Below, one piece after another: positions 49,831 to 60,729 of a DNA stretch of 64,000 bases. The notes beneath the pieces were generated by a model, which saw only the letters and a program-made list of their open reading frames with translations, made no database searches and was not told the origin of the DNA. Positions within the stretch are counted from its first letter, which is position 1; each line of letters starts with the position of its first letter. This DNA comes from Apiospora phragmitis (Eukaryota > Ascomycota > Sordariomycetes > Amphisphaeriales > Apiosporaceae). The stretch covers positions 930,001-994,000 of the forward strand of contig JAQQWL010000016.1 in the NCBI GenBank assembly GCA_038363925.1. The letters are read 5' to 3'. Position numbers and translations under genes: made by a program.

Positions 49831-50898
49831 ATGGCTACTGTCGGAGCTCACACCGGGAAGAGCGTTCTGCTCATCGGACCTGGATTCATCGGCTGGAATG
49901 TGCTCGAGCTGCTGGTCAAGGACCAATACAACGTGACCGCTTTCACGAGAAGCAAGGAGCACGGTGCGAAGCTGACGGCCACGGGCGCCAGGAACGTCGT
50001 CTTGGGCGACCTGAACGACAAGAAGCTCATCAGCGACGAGGTCATCAAGCACGACATTGTTCTGCACACTGCCTCCGCAGACCACGCGGCCAGCGCTGAG
50101 GCCGTCCTGGACGGTGTCCAACGACGTGCCGACAAGGGACAGAGCACCATCTACATCCATACCTCGGGTACGTCCGTCATCGGCGACGCTGAGGCCAAGG
50201 GCAAGAAATCGTCCAAGGTCTACCACGACAGCAAACCCGAGGAGATCAACGGGCTGCCAGACAATGCTCCACACCGCCAGATCGACCTGGGCATCCTGGA
50301 CGTGCAGAAGAAGCTGGGCGCCAAGGCCAAGATCGCCATCGTGATGCCCCCGTTGATCTACGGCTACAACGACAAGCACGGACGGCTCTCGATCCAGATC
50401 CCCACGCTGACGCGCTTCGCCCTGAAGCACGGGTTCGCCGGCTACGTGGGCGAGGGCGACGCGGTCTGGAGCCTGGTCCACGTCAAGGACCTGGCGCGGG
50501 GCTACCGCATGATCCTGCACCAGCTCGAGAGCACGCCGGCCGACTCGCCCGAGCTGCTGGAGAACCCCTACTACTTCTGCGAGTGCACGAGCGAGTACGA
50601 GGTGAGCTGGAAGGAGATCGCCGCGCTCATCGGGCACACCCTCCACCAGCAGGGCAAGATCTCGGACCCCGCGCCGCGGCAGATCGACCCCGAGCTGTAC
50701 GGCGACATCTTCGGCCCCGACTTCACCGAGGCCGTCATGGGCCTTAACAGCCGCAGCCGCGCCGAGCGCCTGCGCGGGCTGGGCTGGAAGCCCGTCGAGA
50801 AGTCGTGGCAGCAAAGCTTCGTGGTGGACGAACTGCCCGAGATCTTGAAGGAGGATATAAGCAAGTTTGCGGGCTATGGCGCAGCTGTAGCTAGCTAA
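49831..50898 (+). CDS. NAD(P)-binding epimerase/NmrA-like protein (extended SDR)
   Basis: Single exon. The frame is open from 49774, but the ATG at 49831 sits in a strong context (GCCACCATGG) and begins right before the Rossmann fold, giving 355 residues. KSVLLIGPGFIGWNVLELLV carries the GXXGXXG-type loop, followed by TAFTRSKEHGAKL and a GDLND aspartate site. IYIHTSGTSVIGD, a Tyr/Lys-containing region (KVYHDSKPEE, then VQKKLGAKAKIAIVMPPLIYGY) and HVKDLARGYRMIL resemble NAD-dependent epimerase/dehydratase proteins of fungi. The catalytic YxxxK of true epimerases is not clear, so it may be a regulatory or atypical reductase. G+C-rich third positions are typical of a well-expressed gene. Confidence 0.83.
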   Translation: MATVGAHTGKSVLLIGPGFIGWNVLELLVKDQYNVTAFTRSKEHGAKLTATGARNVVLGDLNDKKLISDEVIKHDIVLHTASADHAASAEAVLDGVQRRADKGQSTIYIHTSGTSVIGDAEAKGKKSSKVYHDSKPEEINGLPDNAPHRQIDLGILDVQKKLGAKAKIAIVMPPLIYGYNDKHGRLSIQIPTLTRFALKHGFAGYVGEGDAVWSLVHVKDLARGYRMILHQLESTPADSPELLENPYYFCECTSEYEVSWKEIAALIGHTLHQQGKISDPAPRQIDPELYGDIFGPDFTEAVMGLNSRSRAERLRGLGWKPVEKSWQQSFVVDELPEILKEDISKFAGYGAAVAS

Positions 50899-51251
50899 GG
50901 GGGCATGTCTTCCCTTGAGTAGTGGGAGCGCGAGAAGTCTTGTACACCTGAAGCAGTGCATGAATCAAATAATACTGAAGAATAAGAGCCTAGCCTTGCG
51001 ACTCGCGAGCGATCTAGTGATGTTAGAAGAAGCTTTGTCCAAAGCAATTAGTCCAGAGGACTAGGCATAATTAAATGCCGGCCTCTCACGCATCGTAGCA
51101 GGTTCTTTATTTATTTTGAGGCAGATGAGCCAGTTAATCAGGGCCACGTCTAGCTAGATACAGAGTCTCCTGTTCTAAGCACACACTCTCTATGCCAAAT
51201 CTCTCACAAGCTTCTTTCAAGGATCAACCGCCCAACTATATCCGCTCCCGC
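50899..51251. other. Convergent 3' intergenic region
   Basis: This 353 bp stretch lies between the convergent 3' ends of the SDR-like gene and the thioesterase gene. No other signal was seen. Confidence 0.45.
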
Positions 51252-51842
51252 CTAGAGCTTCGTGCCCCGCGCCCGCACAAAGAGCGCCTCGGCGCTAGCC
51301 AGCACCGTCCCCTCGGCGTCCTCGAGGGTGGCCTCGGCGAAGAACTTGCCCCTCGCGACGTCGACCTTGACGAACCGGGCGCGCACCAGCAGCGCCCCCG
51401 CCGTCGTGGGCACGGGCCGGCGGTACTGCGTGTGGAGGTACGCGGTGAAGTGGCTGCCCGCGGGCATGAGGCCGCGCTCCCGGTTGATGGGGATGAGCGA
51501 GCCGATGACCTCGTCGAGGAGGGCGGCGACGATGCCGCCGTGCAGCGTGCACGGGTAGCCGTTGACGTCCGGGCCGAGGGCCAGGAGGCACTTCACTTGG
51601 TCGATGAGGCCGCTGCTGCTGCTGTCGTCGCCCCTTTTGGTGGTGCTGAAGGTCTCTAGCATGGCCGGGATGGTTCCCGTCGTGTTGAGGGTGCGCCCGA
51701 ACAGGAGGTTCTCGCCTGACGGCTGCACCGTCCGGCACGAAGGCGGGCGTGCTACGAGGTTGGGTCCCCGTGTATGCCTGGCGCACCAGGGTATGGAGTT
51801 GAAGTAGTGGAATTCAGGGGTTTCTGTATCATGTTCGTACAT
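51252..51842 (-). CDS. Hotdog-fold thioesterase (4HBT/PaaI family)
   Basis: Intronless minus-strand frame of 196 residues. The hotdog signature is clear: TLHGGIVAALLDEVIGSLI (the HGG-x-x-x-x-x-DE motif at the start of the central helix), then the strands AYLHTQYRRPVPTTAGALLV and GKFFAEATLEDAEGTVLASA, the usual 4HBT order. The upstream half has NLLFGRTLNTTGTIPAMLE. Such proteins hydrolyse acyl-CoA thioesters in the cytosol or mitochondria; substrate cannot be inferred. This is the last intact gene before the AT-rich transposon block, about 300 bp from its edge. Confidence 0.87.
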   Translation of the reverse strand: MYEHDTETPEFHYFNSIPWCARHTRGPNLVARPPSCRTVQPSGENLLFGRTLNTTGTIPAMLETFSTTKRGDDSSSSGLIDQVKCLLALGPDVNGYPCTLHGGIVAALLDEVIGSLIPINRERGLMPAGSHFTAYLHTQYRRPVPTTAGALLVRARFVKVDVARGKFFAEATLEDAEGTVLASAEALFVRARGTKL

Positions 51843-52146
51843 TTTTTTGCACTAGAAATTTAGGCTTTGCCGTATTTCACTGTGGCTAGGTAGTGAGAGT
51901 TGCACTATTGTTCATACGAGTATATGCTACTTCACTTGGTTAATATTAATAACATCATGCGGGTGTTTCCCAAGGTTCAGGGGCCGAACTGGGGTTGGCG
52001 GGTAACGTGAGTAAGTTGGGGTAACGCAGGGTTGTCGTTGTGCCTTCCTTGGCGTACATAATCTACCCGTTCCTGTGCTGTAAATTCATTCAATGGGGGG
52101 CATTTTTTCTTCTTTTTTTCTTCTTTTTTTTTCTTCTTTTTTTTAG
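51843..52146. other. Boundary between genic DNA and the AT-rich block
   Basis: A gene-free strip upstream of the thioesterase gene. It ends in a T-rich microsatellite of TTC-type units (52103-52144), after which base composition changes sharply to AT-rich. Confidence 0.6.
52103..52144. repeat. T-rich (TTC/TTTC) microsatellite
   Basis: About 42 bp of almost pure T broken by single C residues. It marks the edge between gene-dense DNA and the mutated transposon block. Length is likely unreliable in the assembly. Confidence 0.8.
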
Positions 52147-52593
52147 TACTAACTCGCCAGCACTTAACGAGACAATAGATATATAGAATCATGAATTTTA
52201 AATATTTATTATAGAATTAATTTATATAGCTACCGCTATAAGCACTTATATTTAAAACGAGATAATTTAAATATTTTTTTAATATACTTTATAAGTGAAT
52301 TAAATATATAAGTAAATTAAACACTTTCGTTATATTTTATTTAAATAACTCTTATATTTAATTTCTTTTATAGTATAATATAGTTAATATTTAAAAAAAG
52401 AAGTATATATTTCTAGCTTTTTAAACACTTTAAAATAACTTAAAATTAAGTCTTTAATATATAGCTTTAATATATAAAATCCCTTATATAACCCTTTATA
52501 ACTAATAACTTAGTCTCTTTATAAAACGCGAAATTTTTATAAAATCTTAGAAATTAATAAATTTAGAAGAAAAGGCGATTATAAGATATATAA

Positions 52594-53250
52594 TATAATA
52601 AATACTATCTAGGTTTTAAAAGAAACCTAGTAAGATGTACTGGGGTTTATATTTAGCAATACGAAAGAGTATCTAAACGTGTAATAAAAGTCCGCTTCTA
52701 TCGATACAATGTGTAATAGCCGTAGGAATAAAGGTGACTGAGGTGCGTAGACTTGAAGGTATTCACAATAGGGTTGTTAAGGCTGTTTGCCTCACTAATG
52801 GGTTAGATTGATGCTTAGATTGATCACTGAAGTAGAGAGTGTCTATATGAAATACATAGGGAACGCTCCTCATTATATATCCAACCTCTCCTTCTCTGAT
52901 CTCCTGGATCACCTGTTGGCTCACGGTGATCCCGTTGTTGGCTCACGGTGATCCATCCCCTGGATCACGGTGATCCGTTCTTAGTTGGCTTACGCCGGGC
53001 GCCGTACCTCTGTTACTTCGTAGCTCGTCACGTGACTCGCCGTGCCTCGTTCTTGCGTCCTTTTATATTCGTCCCATCGCCGTACGGGCTGGTGCCGTTT
53101 GCGTTGTTGTACGCTGCTGGAGTGCGGTTGAGTTCATGTTGGTGTAGCTGGCGGTGCGGTCGCTGGCCGTTATATCGTAGCCGGATCGGGTTATCGTAGT
53201 TCCGTGCCGGTGAGTGGGTCTTGGCCGTATGGTTAGGTCGGGTTATAATA
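52594..53250. mobile_element. Solo LTR of the Gypsy family (657 bp)
   Basis: It aligns over its length with the LTRs at 54172-54809 and 57266-57930: shared landmarks are the start, the ctaggttttaaaagaaacct segment and the end ggttataata. It is flanked by the same five bases on each side (tataa at 52589-52593 and 53251-53255), a target-site duplication. The sequence on its right does not match the internal region that follows the other two LTRs. This fits a solo LTR left by recombination between the two ends of an inserted element. It lies inside a pogo-type transposon. Its centre is much less AT-rich than the other copies. Confidence 0.8.
52915..52976. repeat. Short tandem and palindromic repeats inside the solo LTR
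   Basis: Two copies of an 18 bp unit, gttggctcacggtgatcc (52915-52932 and 52937-52954), and a third partial palindromic copy, ggatcacggtgatcc (52962-52976). They are preserved here but unrecognisable in the two RIP-mutated LTR copies. Confidence 0.75.
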
Positions 53251-53255
53251 TATAA

Positions 53256-54171
53256 TTAATTTAAATTCGTAATCGTTTCCTCCTCGGCTTAGCGATATAA
53301 AAGATATAGCGAATTAATTATTTTATTAATATAATACGAGATGTGTTAATATTAATTAAGCTTTAAACTTTATACGATAATAATTAAACCTTTAAACGCG
53401 TTTTAATTAAAGAATTTATTATTAAAAAGTTTTTTTTTATAAAAATCTTAACGCGTATTGCGCGTAATTTATTTTCGTATAAAATATAATTAATAAATAT
53501 AAGATTTAAAAAGAGGATATTTATAACTTTAACGAGACTAGCTTTTTTATAAATTAAATCTTATTTAAAATAATCGTTATAACTTTTAATTAATATAAGA
53601 GGCTTAAAATAGTTTAATAAAAGAATCGAGAATAAGTTATAATTATTTAAAGCGTTAAATTATACGATTACGCTATCCTTTTATATATTATATTTATTAA
53701 GAAAACATACCTTTTTTTTAATATAAAAACAGCTTATTATTAAAGGATTAAATAATTATAATTATTAAAAACGACTAAACTATAAATAAAAAAAGCGAGG
53801 ACTAAATTCGATACTTTAATAAATATATAAAGTTTTATACGAAAAATATTTATCGCTTATTAGTTCTTAACGGCTATAAGAGCTATTACTCGATAACTTT
53901 TAAGCTTTATTATAAAAAGAACTCGATTATTATATTTTATATATTTTCTTATTTATTATATAAGTTTTAACCTCTTAATATTAATTATTTTCGTATATTA
54001 AAAAGATTATATAAGAAAGGAATCGAGCGTTTTATACGAGCGTATTTCACTTATATTTTAAAAGAGGACTTCTTACCAGCGTTTTTAGAAGCGTTTTATG
54101 CGATTTTCACCGTTTTAAATATTTAGAGAGGTTTTTAAGGGGCAGGACTTATATTATATAACTCGGAATAT
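53256..54171 (+). mobile_element. Relic of pogo/Fot-type DDE transposase (C-terminal two thirds)
   Basis: One plus-strand frame shows the order of pogo-family transposases despite many stops: YKIxKEDIYNFNETSF (first catalytic block, normally NFDETG), LLVLNGYKSYYS (second block, normally LDGHxSH), then a PLN-type block, and IERFIRAYFTYILKEDFLPA near the end, breaking off after GAGLILYNSE. Both aspartates of the first two catalytic blocks are now Asn (codons at 53531-53533 and 53869-53871), consistent with G-to-A change. The upstream part should continue to the left of the solo LTR (52147-52593). The element is cut at 54171 by the next LTR. Confidence 0.75.
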
Positions 54172-54809
54172 TGTAACGAACGTTATCTAGGTTTTAAAAG
54201 AAACCTTATAAGACGTACTAGGGTTTATATTAATAATACGAGAAAGTATTTAAACGTGCGATAAAAGTCGCTTTTATCGATATAATGAGTAATAACTCGT
54301 AAGAACGAAGGTAACTAAGGTACGTAAGTTTTTAAAAGTATTCGTAATAGTTTTATTAAAGTTATTTATTTTATTAATAAATTAAGATTAATATTTAAAT
54401 TAATTATTAAAATAAAGAGTATTTATATAAAATATATAAGGAATATTTATTATTATATATTTAACCTTTTTTTTTATTAATTCGTTAAATTATTTAACTT
54501 ACTTTCGTATTTTAATAAGCCGAGTAATCTCCTTATTAATTAAATTATTAGTTTATTTTATTATTTTTAATAATCCCCGTGATCCTTTACGTAACGTTAT
54601 TTTTACTACTTTTTAAGGTCGTGTCCAGCCGGTTATTATTCGGGATACTATTATTATAATTATTATACGTTTTTATAATATAAGCGCGTTTATATTAATA
54701 TAACTAGCGGCGCGGTCGGTAGCCGTGATATTATAGTTTAGGCGGGGTATTATAAATCCGGCCCGATAATTTATAAGCTTTAGCCGTATAATTAAGTTAA
54801 ATTATAATA
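54172..54809. repeat. 3' LTR of Gypsy element A
   Basis: About 638 bp, starting tgtaacgaacgttatc and ending attataata, homologous to the other two LTRs but heavily RIP-mutated. The following T-rich run is a polypurine tract on the minus strand. Confidence 0.8.
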
Positions 54810-55127
54810 TTAAATTTTTTTTTAATTATTTTATTTTCGAAGCGTTAAAAATTTTTAAATATTTTTTACCCGTTTATTATATCAAGGCTTAATAAAAAAA
54901 ATTTTTTTTTCGTTATATTTTTATTATAATATTTATTTATTATATTAAATCGAGTTAAAAAATCTATTTTTTACGCGAAGTTTAAAAAAATTAAATAATA
55001 TTATAACTTAATTATTCTTTTTAACGAATTTAATTTCGAAGCTATACCGTACTCTTTTTATTTAAAAAAAAAATAAAAATATATTATATTAAATAATATT
55101 TCTCGTTATAAAAAGTACGTTCGTTAT

Positions 55128-55500
55128 AGTCGGTCCTGCGATAGTTCCGGTTTATCGGTTTTTACGGTGTTTCGGGTCGTCGACGAGTCCCGTCGTCTAC
55201 GCTTTGAAGAGTAGGCGGCCAGCGACTCTCTGCGCGAGGCGAGCGTGGCTCTAAAGAAGGCTTACCGAGAGGCTCAGGGGGCCTTTTAACGTTTAGAGCG
55301 GATTCGGCAGTAGCGGAACTCCTTAGTAACGCGCGGCGTAGAGATGGCTAGGCGTGGCCTTTATTCCTTAGACGAGCTAGAGGCGGCCGAGCACGCCGAG
55401 TCCGAGGCGGTCGTCGAGGCGCAGTTTTTCGGGGCGTTTAGGGTGGTGGACTAGAACGCGATAAATTTCGACCTCGTTCTTCCTTAAACTTCCGCAGTTC
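55128..55500 (+). pseudogene. Antisense extra reading frame in element A (GC-rich island)
   Basis: Within AT-rich DNA this island keeps normal composition. The plus strand encodes a helical, charged segment including ASDSLREASVALKKAYREAQ and MARRGLYSLDELEAAEHAES. The frame is interrupted only by TAG/TAA at places expected to be Gln or Trp. It lies between integrase and 3' LTR and runs opposite to gag-pol. A matching frame exists in element B (58054-58640). Coiled-coil-like SLDEL proteins of this kind occur widely in fungal genomes as unnamed ORFs; their function is unknown. Confidence 0.65.
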
Positions 55501-57265
55501 CCCTGCGGCGTTCGCCAAGTATTTCTTAGGTTTTTAGGTATTATTTTTTAATAAGTAGCTTTTTTATTAAACGAAGTATTAAAAGCTTTAATTTTTTTTA
55601 TTAATAATTAATTTTTAAAATAACTTTTATAATTTTAAATAGTTCGATTTTTTTAAAATTTAATTATTTAATTTTAATATTTCGTTATAAAAAGTTAATT
55701 TTTTTAATTTTATTTAATTAGCGTATTTTTTTATTTATTATTAAAAAAAGGTAAGGTTTTATTATAATATAATTTAAAGTTTTTTTAATTTTTCGACTTA
55801 TATAATTATAATTAGTATTAACTTTCTTTTTAAAGGTTTTTTAATAATTTCCGGGTTATACCCGTAATTTATTTAAAATAATAAGATATACGTAGCTTTA
55901 TTATTTATATTATTATAAATAAATTAAGTTATAAGTAATAATTATACTTAATTATTTTATTTATAATTAACGTAATAGCGTAGGTATTATTTTAAGGTTT
56001 AATTTATTCGCTCGGTTTATTTATTCGTTTAAAGGTGGTAAGCTATAAATAGTTTATACTTAATACTAAATTATGTTATAAGCGATTTTTAGAATTTAGC
56101 GATAAATAGTTTATTTTTATTAGAAATAATCGTTTCGAGTAGCCCGTATTAGTTAATAATTATTTAAAAGAATATATATATTAAGTTATTAATATCGCTA
56201 AATTCTTTATACGGTAAGAAGTAGGTATACTTTATAAATTTATTCGTAATTATTAAGATATTATTATAATCGATTTTAATTAAGGGTTTTTTTAATAAGG
56301 GTAATTTAATAATAAAATTAAATATAATAGTTTTTTATATTTTATTTAATAATAGAATTAGCTATAGTTTTTTATATAATTAATATCGGGTAATTTTAAT
56401 TTTATTATAGAGGTTATATTTATTAATTATTTTAGTTATAATTAGTTTAAAGTTTTTATAATCGAATTATTTAGTACTTCGTTTTTAAGTTTTAAATACT
56501 TTTTAATATTCGTGTATAAGGTATTTATAAAATTCCTTAATAAAGTCTTCGTAATACCGCTTAAGGATATAGATCTTATTTCGGTAAAAAGTAAGACCGT
56601 CGTGGTTTTCGAAATAATCTTTAAGGTAGCTCGTAGGGTTAAGGGTTTAATTAAATTATTAAAACTTAATAACTTAATTATTATTATATTAGACATAGTT
56701 TGTAATATTTAATTATTTTAACGATATAAGGTTATTATTTTAGTTATAAATAAGGATAGTTTATGTTTCGAGCGGGACCTCTTTTTAATAGTTTAATCGT
56801 TAGTTTAATACATTAACGCGACCGTTCTCGTTACTTTTTTAATAAATAATAATGAGGTTAAATTTTAATAAGAATTTAAATTATTATATTTATTATTTAT
56901 TTAATTTTTTAATAATAATAAACGTTATAAGGTTTTTATAATCGGTATAAATTTTAATTAGTTTTATTATTTTATTAAAATAATAACTTTATTTTTTATA
57001 AGTTTTAATAATAGTTATTAATTCTTTATTATAGATTTAATAATTAAACTCTAGTTTATTAAACTTTTTCGAAAAAAATATAACCGGGTGTAGTTTTTTA
57101 TTATTATTTTATTAATTAAGTTATCCTTTAATCGTATAGTTCGATACGTCGGTTTTAATTTTAAAGGGTTTAGACGGGTTTATTATACGAAGTACCGGTT
57201 CGTTAAAAATTCGCTTTTTAATATCGCGAAAGGCTTTATTTTTTTTCTATTTATTAGAATAGCTC

Positions 57266-57930
57266 TGTAACGAACGTTATCCGGGTTCTAAAAGAAACCT
57301 AGTAAGACGTACTAGGGTTTATGTTAAGAATATGAGAGAGTATTTAAACGTGCGATAGAAATTATTTCTATCGATATAATAGGTAATAACTCGTAAAAAC
57401 GAAAGTAATTAAAATATATAAACTTTTAAAAGTATTTATAATAGTTTTATTAAAACTATTTATTTTATTAATAAGTTAAGATTAATATTTAAATTAATTA
57501 TTAAAATAAAGAGTATTTATATAAAATATATAGGGGACGTTCGTAATTATATATTTAGTTCTTTTTTTATTAATCCGTTATTACTTAATAATTTTATTTA
57601 AGCGCGCTTCGCGCTGTTTAGTAATCTCTTTTAATTACGTTTTGCGTTACTTAGTAATCTCGCCTAATTATATTTTACACTGCTCGGTAATTTCGTTTAA
57701 GCGTTAGCCGTGCTACGTAATTTATTAGCGATCGTTATTACTTTATAAGCGTATTTATCTTATTACTAGGCGTAGTAGTATTATTATTCGTTATTAAGGA
57801 AGGTCTGGCTTCGTATTAATATAACTAGCGGTACGGTCCGTAATTATAATATCGTAGCCTGTTCGGGGTATAGTAATTCCGTGCTGGTAAGTAGGGTTTT
57901 TTAATTATATAATTAAGTTAGGTTATAATA
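57266..57930. repeat. 3' LTR of Gypsy element B
   Basis: About 665 bp, from tgtaacgaacgttatccggg to aggttataata, homologous to the LTRs at 52594 and 54172. It is followed by a T-rich run that is the polypurine tract on the element's own strand. Confidence 0.82.
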
Positions 57931-58053
57931 TTATCCTTTTTTTTAATTATTTTATTTTTAAAATATTAACTTTATAAATACTTTAACCGTTTATTATTAT
58001 AGTTTATAATAAGTTCTTTTTTTTTATTGTTTTTATTATAATATATACTTATT

Positions 58054-58640
58054 ATGAATAGTCGTATCGAAAAATTTCGAATTAAGTTTAATCGTTCTTT
58101 TACTGTTCGTTATACGGATTTTATTAAAGCTTTTTTTAAATTTAGTTTTAAAATTATACTTTACGGTTATTATTTTATAAAAGGGTAATTTTATATAATA
58201 ATAGAAGGCGTTAATAAATATAAGAAATATACTCGTACTAGTTATGCGTATAATAGTATCGAGGTTTTATTATTTTCTTTACGGCGTGTATAAAACGAGT
58301 ACGATTGCCTGTTTTAAGAAAAGTCCGCCGTAAAGGCTTATTTCTTAGAGCTCTAGCGCTAAACTAACGAGGCTATTACTCGCCTTATTCGTTTCCGTAA
58401 ATAAAAGGAGATGGCTCGTATTTAAGGGGTTAAATTAGTATAGCGTAGTTTATACTCTTTAAACGAATTAGAAGAGTAAGAGCGTCGGGAGTTTAAAACT
58501 ATTATAGCCGTTTAAGTTTACGGGGGTTTTAGTATTATTAATTAAAACGCGACCGATTTCTCTTTTAAGCCGGTCTCCGAAGTTATTATTTAAACGTCCG
58601 TAGTTTTTTAGCAGTATTCGCTAAGTATTTCCTAGGTTTT
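58054..58640 (+). pseudogene. Antisense extra reading frame in element B
   Basis: It starts at an ATG (MNSRIEKFRIKFNRSF), 124 bp inside the LTR, and continues for about 190 codons with TAA/TAG stops at Gln/Trp-type positions. It includes RSLYSLNELEE, the counterpart of LYSLDELEAAE in element A. It is opposite in sense to integrase and reverse transcriptase. Preservation of the same frame in two separately mutated copies suggests it was a real gene of the element. Confidence 0.6.
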
Positions 58641-59489
58641 TAAGTATTATTTTTTAATAGGTAACTTTTTTACTAAACGAGGTATTAGAAGTTTCGTTTT
58701 TTTTTTATTAATAATTTTATTAATTTTATACTCGTGCTAATTTATTTCGACTTTTAATTATATATCGGTTAAGGTTTTTTCGGTTATTAGCTCGAGTAAT
58801 AAAATATAAAATATAAGGTATATCCGTATTATTTTAAGTAGTAATAATTAGTAATTAGTTTCCGAAATAACTTTTATAATTTTAAATAGTCCGATCTTTT
58901 TAAAGTTTAATTTATTATTTAATCGTTTAGTTTTAATATTTCGTTATAAGAGGTAAACTTTTTTTTCCTTTTTTATAAATTAATCCTTTTAACCTTGTTT
59001 AATCGGCGTATTCCTTTATTCGTTATTAAAGGAAAGTAAGGTTTTATTATAATATAATTTAAAGTTCTTTTAGTTTTTCGATTTATATAGTTATAATTAA
59101 TGCTAGTTTTTTTTCAAGGGTTTTTTAGTAATTTCCGAGTTGTACTTATAATTTATTCGGAATGATAAGATACGCGTAGCTTCGTTATTTATGTTATTAT
59201 AAATAAATTAAGTTATAAATAATAGTTATATTTAATTATTTTATTTATAATTAATATAATAGTATAAATATTATTTTAAGGTTTAATTTATTTATTCGGT
59301 TTATTTATTTATTTAAAAATAATAAACCGTAAATAGTTTATACTTAATATTAAGTTATATTATAAACGATTTTTAAAATTTAACGGTAAATAGTTTATTT
59401 TTATTAAAGATAATTATTTCGGGTAGCCCGTATTAATTAACGATCGTTTAAAGGAATATATATATTAAATCGTTAATATCGCTAAATTT

Positions 59490-59990
59490 TTTATATAATA
59501 AGAAATAAATATACTTCGTAAATTTATCCGTAATTATTAAGATATTGTCGTAGTCGACCTTGGTTAGGGGTTTTTTTAATAGGGGCAGCTTAATAACGAA
59601 ATTAAGTGCAATGGTTTTCTATGCTCTATCTAATAGTAGGATTAGCTATAGCTCTCCGTACGGCCGGTGTCGGGTAGCTTTAGCTTTATTATAGAGGTCG
59701 TATTTGCCGATCACCTTGGCCACGATTAGCTTAAGGTTTTTATAATCGAATTGCCTAGTAATCCTTTTCTAGGTTTTAAATATCCCTTAGTATTCGTATA
59801 TAGGATATTTATAAAATTCTTTAATAAAGTTTTCGCGATACTACTTAAGGATATAGATCTTATTTCGGTAAAAGGTGAGACCGTCGTGGTTTTCGAAGTA
59901 ATCTCTAAGGTAGTTCGCAGGGTCGGGGGTTTAGTTAAGTTATTAAAATTTAGTAACCTAATCGTCGTTATATTAAACGTGGTTCGTAGC
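59490..59990 (-). pseudogene. Gypsy integrase relic (element B)
   Basis: The minus strand reads DYFENHDGLTFYRNKIYILK, then a zinc-binding region with RQFDYKNLKLIVAKVIGK, NKAKATRHRPYGEL, and IALNFVIKLPLLKKPLTKVD at the start of the catalytic core. These are standard landmarks of Ty3/Gypsy integrase. Stops and Cys/His losses make it non-functional. The homologous segment in element A is at about 56210-56710. Confidence 0.8.
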
Positions 59991-60729
59991 GTTTAATTAT
60001 TTTAACGGTGTGAGGTTACCGTTTTAGTTATAAGTAAGGATAGTCCGCGTTTCGGACGGGACCTCCTCTTAATAATCCGGTCGTCGGCTTAGTACGTTAA
60101 CGCGACCGTTCTCGTTACCTTTTCGGTAGATAATAGTGAAGTTAAATCTTAATAAGAATTTAAACTATTATATTTATTATTTATTTAATTTTTTAATAAT
60201 AATAAACGTTATAAAATTTTTATAATTAATATAGGTTTTAATTAGTTTTATTATTTCGTTAAAATAATATTTTTATTTTTTATAAGTTTTAATAATAATT
60301 ATTAATTTTTTATTATAGATTTAATAATTAAGTTTTAATTTATTAAACTTTTTTAAAAAGAATATAATTAAGTATATCTTCTCGTTATTATTTTATTAAT
60401 TAAGTTATTTTTTATCCGTATAGTTTAATACGTCGGTTTTAATTTTAAAAAGCTTAAACGAGTTTATTACGCGAAGTATTAATTCGTTAAAAATTCGCTT
60501 TTTAATATTATAAAAGGCTTTATTTTTTTTCCGCTTATTAAAATAATTTATCCTTTTTCGTTAAATTTATTAAAGGTATTGTTATTTTAGTAAATCCGGG
60601 GACGAAAATCTAATAATAATTAATTAATTTTAAAAAAGATTTAATTTTTATAACGTTTATAAGTATAAATTACTCTTTAATTATTAAGATTTTTAAAGGT
60701 TTTATTTAAATTTCGCCTAAAAATATTAT

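Larger units (their letters stand above)
54172..57265 (-). mobile_element. Ty3/Gypsy element A, truncated by nested insertion
   Basis: It begins with an LTR (54172-54809) followed by an internal region that matches element B from its own LTR inwards, including the integrase-zone frame at about 56442-56712. On the minus strand this is the 3' end of a Gypsy element: polypurine tract next to the LTR, then integrase. The match to B stops abruptly at 57265, where the LTR of B begins; the rest of A is expected beyond the right end of B, outside the window. A is inserted in the pogo transposase relic. Confidence 0.75.

Noticed and set aside
49810..50961. Long minus-strand frame of 383 codons
   Set aside because: It is the shadow of the GC-rich plus-strand SDR-like gene, which has the Rossmann motif and a strong start context.
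56512..59996. Paired plus-strand frames (56512-56712 and 59751-59996) as a gene family
   Set aside because: They are the reverse complement of the integrase region of the two Gypsy copies; the minus strand carries the real protein signal.
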